Assembly: GCA_965213885.1 (NCBI GenBank)
Contig: OZ243919.1
Span: forward strand, 682,001-746,000
Direction of reading: 5' to 3'
DNA length: 64,000 nt
From: VYFG01 sp965213885
Lineage (GTDB): Bacteria; Pseudomonadota; Gammaproteobacteria; Arenicellales; Poriferihabitantaceae
The position numbers were made by a program, and so were the translations under genes. Positions 1 through 7,953 of this stretch are shown in pieces; the first letter of the stretch is position 1; each line of letters opens with the position of its first letter. The notes under the pieces were generated by a model. The model was not told the DNA's origin, did not search any database, and saw nothing but the letters and a program-made list of their open reading frames with translations.

Positions 1-250
1 ATGTAGTCAGGCCCATGACGCCCATAGTCAACAGGAACGGCCAGTGCCGGCGCAGCACGGGCCATTCCCGGACAAGGCGTCGACGGAAGAAAACCAGCAG
101 CAGGGTCACCGTGCCAACCCACCTGAGCAACACCATCATCATTGGCGAAATTTCCCCCACGGCCAGCTTGCCGAAATTGGCGTTCATGCCGAAACACAGG
201 GTCGTGACCACGAGGAAGAAATAGGCGTGGTAATTCCGGTTGCCGGTCAA
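1..250 (-). CDS. EamA/DMT-family transporter, C-terminal part off the left edge
   Basis: Read on the minus strand, this frame gives the hydrophobic N-terminal part of a drug/metabolite-type transporter. The first helix contains HAYFFLVVTTLCFGMN, followed by ANFGKLAVGEISP and a second helix with MMMVLLRWVGTVTLLLVF, then a basic loop. This is the classic EamA N-terminal pattern. No ATG lies in frame downstream of the preceding gene's stop, so I chose the TTG at 250-248; this start is uncertain. The gene follows the carnitine dehydrogenase fusion on the same strand with a gap of about 120 bases, so it may move a substrate or product of that pathway, but that is only inference from position. The remainder of the gene lies outside the window. 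Confidence 0.7.
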   Translation of the reverse strand, partial: MTGNRNYHAYFFLVVTTLCFGMNANFGKLAVGEISPMMMVLLRWVGTVTLLLVFFRRRLVREWPVLRRHWPFLLTMGVMGLTT

Positions 251-373
251 GGTGTTGGTCCAGTGTGGCGGTTGGGGACGTTGCGCCGTCAGACGGCAGG
301 GGTGACCTGGCGCCTGATGGTTGATCCGTCTCCCGGGCCATGTGTTGCCGGGGTCACGGTGCCATCGGAAATG

Positions 374-1810
374 TCATTCGATGGACCGGCCGGCTCCTTC
401 CGGCAGGGGCAGGTTCCTGTGCGCCTCCTCATATGCGGAAAGCTTCGACCGGACAGGTTCATCCGGTTCGCAGGATTTGCGCAACGACAGGTTGACATGA
501 ATGAGCAGATGCTCGCCGGTGGCGGCGAGCCGGCCGTCCTCGGTTTCGAGACGATGAAAGACGCGCAGCTTCTTGCCGGAACCCTGGAGCACCTGGGTCG
601 TCACCCGGATACCCTCCCCGGCATGGAGTTCATCGAGGTGCCGTATATGGGTTTCCACGGTAAAGAAACTGAGCCCGCCGTCGATGTAGTCCTGGTCCGC
701 ACCGACCAGCGCCATGATCCTGTCGTTGGCCTGGGAGAACACCTCCAGGTAGTGTGCCTCGTTCATGTGCCCGTTGTAGTCAAGCCAGCTCTGGGGAACC
801 TGGCGACGGAACAATTCGAGGGGTTCCGGTGCCACCGGCCCCTCGGGAACCAGGCTGCGGTCATGTTCGTTCAACGTGGCGCCGGCACCCCAGTCGGTGC
901 GCTTGAGTGCCCGCATCATGCCCACGAGGTTGTTGTCCCGGACCCGTTCCATTTCCCTTGGCGTCATGCCGCCGGACTGCAGGTCGCACTGGTCCGCGAT
1001 GGTATCGATCAGGGTATCGGTCAGTTCCGGCACGTCCGTCAACTTGGTCCAGGGCCATTTCAGCGCCGGTCCGAACTGGGCCATGAAATGCCGCATGCCG
1101 CCTTCGCCTCCGGCCAGCCAGAATGTCTGGAAGCTGCCCATCTGCGCCCAGCGAAGACCACAGCCGAAACGGATGGAATCGTCGATTTCCCGCGTCGTGG
1201 CGACGCCGTCGTTGACCAGCCAGAGCGCTTCGCGCCACAGCGCCTCCTGCAGCCTGTCGTTCACGTGGCCGTCAATTTCCCTGCGGATGAGCAGCGGATA
1301 CATGCCGACACGCCGCATCAGTTCCACCCCCCGGTCCCGTATCGCCCCGTCGGTGCACGGTGACGGCACGACCTCCACGAGCGGCAGCAGATAGACCGGA
1401 TTGAACGGATGCACCACCAGGATCTGCTCCGGTCGGACAGCGCCCTCGCAGAGTTCCGACGGCTTGAAGCCAGAGGTGGAGGAGGCCAATACCGCATCCG
1501 CCGGGGCATGGGCCTGGATATCGCGGTACACGGCGCGCTTGATGTCGAGCCGTTCCGGCACGCTCTCCTGGATCCACCGGGCGCCGCCGACGGCATCGGC
1601 GATATCCGCGACGAGATCCAGCCTGCCCTCCGCCGGCAGGGCGTAGTCGTACAGGGACGGCAGGCTCCTGCGGGCGTTGGTTAGCACCTCGCCGATCTTG
1701 CGCTCCGCTTCGGGATCGGGGTCATAGACCGCCACGTCCCATCCGTTCAGCAGAAACCGAGCGGTCCAGCCACCGCCGATGACGCCGCCGCCGATGACGG
1801 CCGCCTTCAT
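374..1810 (-). CDS. lcdH: L-carnitine dehydrogenase fused to a hotdog thioesterase
   Basis: This 478-residue protein has two parts. Residues 1 to about 320 are a 3-hydroxyacyl-CoA-dehydrogenase-like NAD enzyme. It has an N-terminal nucleotide-binding loop (GGGVIGGGW, residues 7-15), an acidic residue after beta 2 (YDPDPEAE), the STSG motif and HPFNPVYLLPLVEV. From about residue 340 a 4HBT-type thioesterase domain follows, with DYNGHMNEAHYL. This fusion is the known form of L-carnitine dehydrogenase in several proteobacteria, where the second domain is thought to be a betainyl-CoA thioesterase. The enzyme oxidises carnitine to 3-dehydrocarnitine. I chose the ATG at 1810 because AGGGA lies just before it; an ATG at 1822 overlapping the upstream stop as ATGA is also possible. 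The gene immediately follows the BKACE gene, so both are likely co-translated. Confidence 0.88.
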   Translation of the reverse strand: MKAAVIGGGVIGGGWTARFLLNGWDVAVYDPDPEAERKIGEVLTNARRSLPSLYDYALPAEGRLDLVADIADAVGGARWIQESVPERLDIKRAVYRDIQAHAPADAVLASSTSGFKPSELCEGAVRPEQILVVHPFNPVYLLPLVEVVPSPCTDGAIRDRGVELMRRVGMYPLLIRREIDGHVNDRLQEALWREALWLVNDGVATTREIDDSIRFGCGLRWAQMGSFQTFWLAGGEGGMRHFMAQFGPALKWPWTKLTDVPELTDTLIDTIADQCDLQSGGMTPREMERVRDNNLVGMMRALKRTDWGAGATLNEHDRSLVPEGPVAPEPLELFRRQVPQSWLDYNGHMNEAHYLEVFSQANDRIMALVGADQDYIDGGLSFFTVETHIRHLDELHAGEGIRVTTQVLQGSGKKLRVFHRLETEDGRLAATGEHLLIHVNLSLRKSCEPDEPVRSKLSAYEEAHRNLPLPEGAGRSIE

Positions 1811-1818
1811 GGCTTCCC

Positions 1819-2727
1819 TCATCGCGGCGCATGCTTGGTGAGTTGCAGCTTCTCCCTGACTTCCCCGGGGCCGATCACCCTCGCGCCCATGTTCTCCACA
1901 ATGCGCCGTGCCTTCTCCACCAGCTGGGCGTTGGTGGCGAGTACGCCCCGTTCCAGGTAGAGGTTGTCCTCGAGCCCGACACGCACGTTTCCGCCGGCCA
2001 GGGCTGCAGCGGCGACATAGGGCATCTCGTTGCGGCTGATGGAGAAGGCGGAGAACACCCAGTCGTCGGGAACGTTGTTCACCATGGCCAGGAAGGTGTT
2101 GAGATCGTCCGGCGCTCCCCAAGGTATACCCATGCACAGCTGGACCATGACAGGCGCATCGATCAGTCCTTCACGGACAAGTTGCCTGGCGAACCACAGG
2201 TGTCCGGTCTCGAAGGCTTCGATCTCCACCCGCACGCCGAGTTCCTGCATCAGTCCGGCCATGTGCCGGAGCATGCCGGGAGTATTGACCATGATGTAGT
2301 CCGCCTCGGCGAAGTTCATGGTGCCGCAGTCCAGGGTGCAGATCTCCGGGCGGCACTCGGCAACGTGGGCCACGCGTTCCTCGGCGCTGGCCATGTCGGT
2401 GCCGGCGCCCGGAGGCAGGGGGCGGTCCACGCTTCCCAGCACCAGGTCTCCGCCCATGCCGGCGGTGAGATTCACCACCACGTCCACCTCCGAATCCCGG
2501 ATGCGCTCGGTCACTTCCCGGAACTGCCCGACATCACGGCTGGGCTGGCCGGTCTCCGGATCCCGGACATGGCAATGCACGATGGCGGCCCCGGCGCGCG
2601 CGGCCTCGATGGCGGCTTCGGCAATCTGCCTGGGGCTGCGTGGCACATGCTCGGACTTGTCCTGGGTGCTGCCGGAACCGGTGACGGCGCAGGTGATGAA
2701 GACTTCTCGGTTCATTGCTAGGGGCAT
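1819..2727 (-). CDS. BKACE/DUF849 enzyme, probable 3-dehydrocarnitine:acetyl-CoA cleavage enzyme
   Basis: This 302-residue protein belongs to the beta-keto acid cleavage enzyme family (DUF849). It has the N-terminal ITCAVTGSG strand, the metal-binding HCHVRDP motif (His51, His53), a GTMNF segment, GHLWFARQLV and a C-terminal GLEDNLYL. Family members condense a beta-keto acid with acetyl-CoA to give acetoacetate plus a new CoA ester. Next to L-carnitine dehydrogenase the likely substrate is 3-dehydrocarnitine, yielding acetoacetate and betainyl-CoA, which the thioesterase half of the neighbour would hydrolyse to glycine betaine. This matches the role of Pseudomonas CdhC, but the substrate is inferred from context. 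GGAG sits six bases before the ATG at 2727, which supports this start over the ATG four codons in. Confidence 0.85.
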   Translation of the reverse strand: MPLAMNREVFITCAVTGSGSTQDKSEHVPRSPRQIAEAAIEAARAGAAIVHCHVRDPETGQPSRDVGQFREVTERIRDSEVDVVVNLTAGMGGDLVLGSVDRPLPPGAGTDMASAEERVAHVAECRPEICTLDCGTMNFAEADYIMVNTPGMLRHMAGLMQELGVRVEIEAFETGHLWFARQLVREGLIDAPVMVQLCMGIPWGAPDDLNTFLAMVNNVPDDWVFSAFSISRNEMPYVAAAALAGGNVRVGLEDNLYLERGVLATNAQLVEKARRIVENMGARVIGPGEVREKLQLTKHAPR

Positions 2728-2873
2728 GTGCGACTCCGTGATGATTTCGGTGGATGATCGGGAAGTGGAAGTATATGAGATTGGCCCGAATTCGTCGCAG
2801 CGTCGGGGCGACCCGCCCCTGCGCGGCCAGTTCCGGCCGTGAAAGTGGAATTCCCGGTGCAGGCAACCGGTTC

Positions 2874-3839
2874 TCAGGGACGCGCGGCGTACCCGAGCGA
2901 CTTGTCCACCCGGTTCTGCAGCGGCTGTTTGCTGCAGAACCTCTCAAGGTGGGCAATGAACTGGCGTACCATGTCTTCCTCGAAGTCGTGAAAGTCCCCG
3001 GAGATGTGGGGCGACACGAACAGGTTGGGGGTATCCCACAAGGGGCTGTCGGCGGGCAGGGGTTCCATGCAAAAGACGTCCAGCATGGCCCCGGCGATGG
3101 CGCCTGTCTCAAGCGCCTCCCTGAGCGCCTCCTCGTCCTGGGCATCGCCGCGGCCGATGTTGACGAAGCGCGCCCCGGGCCGCATGGCCGAAAAGAAGTC
3201 CCGGCCGAAGATTCCCCTGGTCTCTGCCGTGGAAGGCAGCACGCCAATGATCCAGTCCGCGTTCCCGGCCAGTGCCTTCAGTTCACCGAATCCATGGATG
3301 CGGCCGAAAACGGGGTCGTGATCCCGGGCGTCGCGACCGATGCCCTGGACTCGGAGTCCTGCAGCCCTCAGCAACGTCCCCACCGCGTGTCCGATGCTGC
3401 CGACCCCGACCACCAGGACACGCTGGTTTTCCAGGAGGTCGGAACGGCGAGACCTCCAGGTATGCCCTTGTTGCAGGTCCCATGATTTGCGGAATCCCTT
3501 GGCCTCGGCCAGCAGGTAGCCGAGTACGGTTTCCGCCATGGCCCTGTCGAAGATGCCGCGGGCATTGGTGACCTGCACATCGCTGTCCACAAGAGCCGGG
3601 AACAGCAGCGAGTCGACGCCCGCACGGCACCAGTGAATCCAGCGCAGGCTGTCGGCGCGGGCCCAGTGGGTTTCCAGGTCAGGCCCGCGAGAGTCCCAGC
3701 CCAGAAGGATCTCGGTCCCGCCCAAGGCAGCGCACAGGGCATCCCCGTCCGGAGCGAAATGGATATCCACCCGGGGAGGGAGGGCGTCCAGCCCGGGAAT
3801 GTCGGACATCGAGGCGGCGCCGCTGATCAATAGTTTCAT
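2874..3839 (-). CDS. D-isomer-specific 2-hydroxyacid dehydrogenase (GhrA-like)
   Basis: This 321-residue protein has the NAD(P)-binding domain of the D-2-hydroxyacid dehydrogenase family. The signature VVGVGSIGHAVGTLLRAAGLRV gives the GxGxxG loop. The conserved catalytic segments are the arginine-containing VNIGRGDAQDEEAL, a glutamate in DVFCMEPLPADSPLW and the histidine in SPHISGD. The N-terminal substrate half is weaker, as in glyoxylate/hydroxypyruvate reductase A. The substrate is not evident from sequence. It lies downstream of pncB and upstream of the carnitine genes on the same strand, with about 146 bases before the BKACE gene, so it may or may not share their promoter. Confidence 0.82.
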   Translation of the reverse strand: MKLLISGAASMSDIPGLDALPPRVDIHFAPDGDALCAALGGTEILLGWDSRGPDLETHWARADSLRWIHWCRAGVDSLLFPALVDSDVQVTNARGIFDRAMAETVLGYLLAEAKGFRKSWDLQQGHTWRSRRSDLLENQRVLVVGVGSIGHAVGTLLRAAGLRVQGIGRDARDHDPVFGRIHGFGELKALAGNADWIIGVLPSTAETRGIFGRDFFSAMRPGARFVNIGRGDAQDEEALREALETGAIAGAMLDVFCMEPLPADSPLWDTPNLFVSPHISGDFHDFEEDMVRQFIAHLERFCSKQPLQNRVDKSLGYAARP

Positions 3840-3915
3840 GTGACTTCAGTCCGCCGGGGTCCGGAGCGGTGCGGGTTCCGTTCCAGCGCAGGGCTGGTTC
3901 AGGGCTGCAGGTCTG

Positions 3916-5214
3916 TCAGACACCGAGCGCCTCCCGGCCCACGTTTTCGGTGCCGAATAACCGAATGTAGCGTTCGACTTCCTCCTGCGGCCCCGATGCC
4001 TTGAACAGGTTGTCGGACAGTTTCACCGTGGGCCTGCCGTTGGCCCTGGTCACCTTGCAGACCAGGGAGATTGCGCGGAGCTGCTCGTTCGCGGTGGGTG
4101 TGCAGTCGCGAAAATCGTTGGTCAGGTGGGTGCCCCAACCGAAACCGAGCCTGACCCTGCCGTGAAAGTGGTGGTAGGTCCGCTCGATGGAATCCACGTC
4201 AAGGCCATCCGAAAAGATCAGCAGCTTTTCCCTCGGGTCCTGTCCCCGCTCCTGCCACCAGCGGATGAGTTCTTCACCACCCTCGACGGGGTCCTTCGAA
4301 TCGATCCGACAACCGCTCCAGCCGCAGATCCATTCGGGGGCGTTGCGCAGGAAATGGGTGGTGCCGAACGTGTCGGGCAGGACGATCAGCAGGTTGCCGT
4401 CGTAGGTTCTCTGCCAGCTTTGCAGTACCGAATACGGCGATTGCAGCAGGTCCTTGTCGTTGTCCGCCAGGGTGGCCTGGACCATGGGCAGTTCGTGGGC
4501 GTTGGTGCCGATGGCATCCAGGTCCAGTTCCATGGCCATCAGAACGTTGCTGGTGCCGATGAAAGAATCCCCCAGGCCTTCCTGCATGGCCGCGATGCAC
4601 CAGCGTTGCCAGAGGAAGCCGTGTCGCCGACGTGTGCCGAAATCGGCAATCCGGAGCTCGGGCAGGGCTTTCAGCCGCACCACCTTCTCCCACAGCTTCG
4701 CTTTCGCGCGGGCATAGAGGACATCCAGCTCGAACCGCCCGACGGATGAAAGCGCCGCACGTGCGCGCAGTTCGCTGATGATCGAAAGGGAAGGGATTTC
4801 CCATAGCGTGACATCGGCCCAGGGGCCGCTGAAATCGATGTGATACTGGCCGTCCTCCACCCGCAGGTCGTATTCCGGCAGCGTGTATTCCATGAACCAG
4901 TTGAGAAACTCCTCGGAGAACAGGCGCTTTTTGCCGTAGAACGTGTTTCCCGCCAACCAGATATATTCCTTGTTGGTGAGCCTGACCGTGCGGGCATGGT
5001 CCAGTTGTGCGATGAGCTCACCCCGATCCACCTCATCGGCGATCCGCACCGACGGGTTGCGGTTGATCACGGAAAAGGTCACTGGGACATCCCTGAACTC
5101 CTTCCAGATCGTCTGCAGCATCAAGAGCTTGTAGATATCCGTGTCCAGGATGCTACGGACGATGGGATCAAGTTTGAAGGTGTGATTGTAGACCCGCTTC
5201 GCGATGTCGGTCAT
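3916..5214 (-). CDS. pncB: Nicotinate phosphoribosyltransferase
   Basis: The enzyme joins nicotinate to PRPP to form nicotinate mononucleotide in NAD salvage. The 432-residue sequence carries the family hallmarks: IVRSILDTDIYKLLML near the N-terminus, LAGNTFYGKKRLF, FGTRRRHGFLWQRW, the GTNAHELPM segment holding the phosphorylatable histidine, and FGWGTHLTNDF with KVTRANGRPTVKLSDN near the end. It is close to the form found in many Proteobacteria. I chose the ATG at 5214 (MTDIAKRV) because homology begins there; in-frame ATGs further upstream would add residues that look non-conserved. It appears to be a monocistronic gene or the first of a loose minus-strand group. Confidence 0.93.
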   Translation of the reverse strand: MTDIAKRVYNHTFKLDPIVRSILDTDIYKLLMLQTIWKEFRDVPVTFSVINRNPSVRIADEVDRGELIAQLDHARTVRLTNKEYIWLAGNTFYGKKRLFSEEFLNWFMEYTLPEYDLRVEDGQYHIDFSGPWADVTLWEIPSLSIISELRARAALSSVGRFELDVLYARAKAKLWEKVVRLKALPELRIADFGTRRRHGFLWQRWCIAAMQEGLGDSFIGTSNVLMAMELDLDAIGTNAHELPMVQATLADNDKDLLQSPYSVLQSWQRTYDGNLLIVLPDTFGTTHFLRNAPEWICGWSGCRIDSKDPVEGGEELIRWWQERGQDPREKLLIFSDGLDVDSIERTYHHFHGRVRLGFGWGTHLTNDFRDCTPTANEQLRAISLVCKVTRANGRPTVKLSDNLFKASGPQEEVERYIRLFGTENVGREALGV

Positions 5215-5343
5215 GTGTGGCTGCATCGGGCTGCGTGGTGGGCCAGGCAAGGGCGGGAAGGGATAAGGAGCGTGGAAGTATACCGCAACGGACATGACAT
5301 CCCGGGGAGTCGACCAGGACTATACAGTTGTGGCCCGGTCCGG

Positions 5344-5754
5344 GTGCGCAACGTCCTGACGACCGTCAACGACCAGACCACCGGCAGGACCTGGTACCAG
5401 CTCACCGACCTGTCCGGGGCATCCGATTGCCCCGTTGTGAACATCGGAATTGGCGGGAACCGGAGGTGGAAGACGCGCTGCGATCCGGAGTCCCGTGCCG
5501 GGGACTACCTCCGGGCCTGCGGGCCATGGCAGTCGCAGATCTATACAACGTCCGAAGAGACCTGCGGCGTCGAGTACTGCCTGGCCACGCCCCTGTCCTT
5601 CAATCTGGTCCGCGGCCGCGGGCACCTGGCCTCCGTACCTGGTTCGCAGGGATGTCCCGACCCGGACACCGCCAGCTTCGCCGACATCGATTTCACCACT
5701 TACCGGTGCCGATATATCCAGCCCGGGGTCAACAACCACTGGACACCCCGCTGA
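5344..5754 (+). pseudogene. Possible remnant of a cysteine-containing secreted protein
   Basis: The plus-strand frame ending at the TGA at 5752-5754 reads like real protein with strongly G/C third positions. It contains LTTVNDQTTGRTWYQLTD, a run of spaced cysteines (SDCP, TRCD, RACG, ETCG, EYCL, QGCP, YRCR) and DIDFTTYRC. There is no convincing start codon. The GTG at 5344 is only the first available one, and the frame runs back into the pncB antisense strand. I do not recognise the family. A truncated secretion-signal ORF lies 59 bases downstream, so this may be debris from a broken secreted-protein gene. It could also be a chance open frame in GC-rich DNA. Confidence 0.3.
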
Positions 5755-5812
5755 GTCCGGCCAGAGGCTTGAGCGAGCCTCCATCCGCTTCCCCACGCCA
5801 GAGGTATGACAC

Positions 5813-5881
5813 ATGAATCGACTGTCCGCATCCCTGTCCGTCCTTGCCGCCCTGATTGCACTCTGGCGGGAGCGAAAGTGA
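5813..5881 (+). pseudogene. Orphan 22-codon ORF resembling a cut-off signal peptide
   Basis: The ORF starts with MNRLSASLSVLAALIALW and then stops after RERK. AGAGGT sits a few bases upstream as a possible ribosome site. A basic residue, then a hydrophobic core with alanines, is the layout of a Sec signal peptide, yet no mature protein follows. The stop comes 43 bases before the ATPase gene. It could be the 5' stump of a gene truncated when the downstream gene was acquired, or a leader ORF for that gene. I favour a stump, with low confidence. Confidence 0.3.
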
Positions 5882-5924
5882 AGGTATTCGGGGAGTGGTA
5901 TCATTACAGTGAGAGGAAGTTCCC

Positions 5925-7517
5925 ATGACCGAACCTGAATCAGGCGAGATGAAACGCCGCAAACTCCCCATCGGAATCCAGTCCTTCCGGACCATCCGGG
6001 AGAGGAACTGCTACTACGTCGACAAAACCCCCCTCATCCGGAATCTGGTCGATCAGGGCGACTACTATTTCCTGTCCCGTCCCCGCCGGTTCGGCAAGAG
6101 TCTTCTGGTGGACACCCTGCGGTCCCTGTTCGAGGGCAGTGAGGAACTGTTCCAGGGGCTGGACATTCACGGACAGTGGGACTGGTCGGAAACACATCCG
6201 GTGGTGCGGCTCAGTTTTGACGGAAAATACAACGAGCCTGAAGATGTCGAACGAAGCATTCTCAACCAGCTTGTCTGGATAGAAGAAGAAGGGCAACTGG
6301 AACCGTCGGATCCGGCCTCGACCGGTCCGGAACGGCTGCAGGACATCCTTCGCCGCTTGCATCGCACCACCGGCCGGCAGGTGGTGGTTCTGGTGGATGA
6401 ATACGACAAGCCGATCCTGGACGTGCTGGAGGACCCGGATCTCGCGAAGGCGAACCGGGACTACCTGCGGGGGTTCTACGGGATCATCAAGGGCAGCGCC
6501 GAGCACGTCCGGTTCGTCCTGGTCACCGGGGTGAGCATGTTCTCCAAGGTAAGCCTGTTTTCGGGTCTCAACAACCTGAAGGACATCAGTCTGGACCCGA
6601 GGTACGCCACGATCTGCGGATACACGGATGCAGACCTCGACGCGGTCTTCGCCCCGGAGTTGCCGGGGCTGGATCGCTCGGAGATCCGCCGCTGGTACAA
6701 CGGGTACCACTGGCTGGGGGAGGAGAAAGTCTATAATCCCTTCGATGTTCTGCTGCTGTTCGATGGTCGGGAATTCCGGCCCTGGTGGTTCGAGACCGGT
6801 TCACCAGAATTCCTGTTCCGGGTGTTGATGGAGAAGGAGGTCAGTCCGATGGAACTGGAGAACCGGATGGCTGATGACCAACTGATCTCGAAGTTCGATG
6901 TGGAGGATATCGGAGTGGACGCACTGCTGTTCCAGACCGGGTATCTGACCATTACAGAAAAGGAATGGGATGGCGCCCAGACTTTCTATACCCTCGACTA
7001 TCCCAACTTCGAAGTCCGCCAGAGCCTGAACCAGGGACTGCTGAGCTATCTGGGCCGGCAGGGGAAGGAGGTATCGGACCGAGGCAAGGAATTCGGCCGC
7101 CTGCTGGTGGCCAATGACTTCGATGGATTCGCGGATCATCTTCGATCATTCTTCGCTGGCATACCGTACCAATGGCACAGCAGCGGCGACCTTGCCCGTT
7201 ACGAGGCCTGGTATGGTGGCATGCTGTATGCCTGTTTCCGGACCATTGGTGTTGACCTGCGGGTGGAGGATGTCTCCAGCCGGGGCCGTGCGGACATGGT
7301 GGTGTTTCATGGAGGTCAGGTGTTCGTGCTGGAGTTCAAGATGGCGGAGGGCGAAGGGGATACGGAAGAAGCACTGGGCCGTGCCATGGCCCAGATGCGG
7401 GCGCGTGGATATGGGGAGAAGTACCGGAGTCGCCGTGAGCCGATACACCTGATTGGCCTGGCCTTCGGCGGAGGCGAGCGCAATCTTGTCGGAGTTCGTG
7501 CCGAATCAGTCAGCTGA
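5925..7517 (+). CDS. AAA-ATPase-like protein with C-terminal PD-(D/E)XK nuclease domain (DUF1703 type)
   Basis: This 530-residue protein belongs to the AAA-ATPase_like/PDDEXK_9 family common in bacteria with many accessory genes. It begins with the family's KLPIGIQSFRTIRE and YYVDKTPLIRNLV. A Walker A-like loop SRPRRFGKSL covers residues 51-60 and a Walker B-like VVLVDEYDKP follows. ISLDPRYATICGYTD and RRWYNGYHW come next. At the C-terminus GRADMVVFHG and VFVLEFK give the Asp...Glu-x-Lys nuclease core. AGAGGA precedes the ATG. The cellular role of this family is unknown; defence or mobile-element links have been suggested. The presence of broken ORFs just upstream fits acquisition by transfer. 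Confidence 0.85.
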   Translation: MTEPESGEMKRRKLPIGIQSFRTIRERNCYYVDKTPLIRNLVDQGDYYFLSRPRRFGKSLLVDTLRSLFEGSEELFQGLDIHGQWDWSETHPVVRLSFDGKYNEPEDVERSILNQLVWIEEEGQLEPSDPASTGPERLQDILRRLHRTTGRQVVVLVDEYDKPILDVLEDPDLAKANRDYLRGFYGIIKGSAEHVRFVLVTGVSMFSKVSLFSGLNNLKDISLDPRYATICGYTDADLDAVFAPELPGLDRSEIRRWYNGYHWLGEEKVYNPFDVLLLFDGREFRPWWFETGSPEFLFRVLMEKEVSPMELENRMADDQLISKFDVEDIGVDALLFQTGYLTITEKEWDGAQTFYTLDYPNFEVRQSLNQGLLSYLGRQGKEVSDRGKEFGRLLVANDFDGFADHLRSFFAGIPYQWHSSGDLARYEAWYGGMLYACFRTIGVDLRVEDVSSRGRADMVVFHGGQVFVLEFKMAEGEGDTEEALGRAMAQMRARGYGEKYRSRREPIHLIGLAFGGGERNLVGVRAESVS

Positions 7518-7953
7518 ATGGATTGGGTCCCGTCAGGGACCGGATCAGATAAGACCTGATTCCCCACATCGCTCCAGGCAAGAACGAACGGATCTCCTCC
7601 ACCGCCTGCAATCGTTGGTTGTGTAATTTAAAGACCATGCCCGATGATCCCAAAATCGCCGCCTTCAGGCTTCACATTGGACAAGGCTACGCATGGTCCC
7701 GTAGCCGGATTTATGGCAAAATTTTGGCCTGTTGGCGGGATTCTGTTGAGCCGTACAGGGTTCTCCCGCGATGATGACAGTCTGCTTTCAGATGCATGGG
7801 AGGTCTGACATGAGGCATGAAAGAGTTTCGTTCCGGGTACGGTGTACTTCCCGTATTCTCTGTTTTCTTCATTCATTCCGCCGTTCTGCCGAGGCGTCCT
7901 ATTGTGTTCCGGTGCCGACCTTGGGGTTGACAGGGAAGGATGAGGGACAGAGC
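7518..7953. other. Intergenic and 5' region before the autotransporter
   Basis: About 436 bases without a gene I can support. After the ATPase stop there is a perfect hairpin with 6-bp arms (7526-7531 and 7536-7541, loop GTCA) but no T run, so it is a weak terminator at best. An open frame in phase with the autotransporter runs from ATG at 7771, but its product has no recognisable similarity. A perfect TTGACA lies at 7927-7932 with no clear -10 at the right distance. GAGGG at 7942-7946 fits a ribosome site for the ATG at 7954. Confidence 0.4.

Noticed and set aside
44..1363. 439-codon plus-strand open frame over the start of the window
   Set aside because: It is antisense to the DMT transporter and the carnitine dehydrogenase fusion, both of which have clear motifs.
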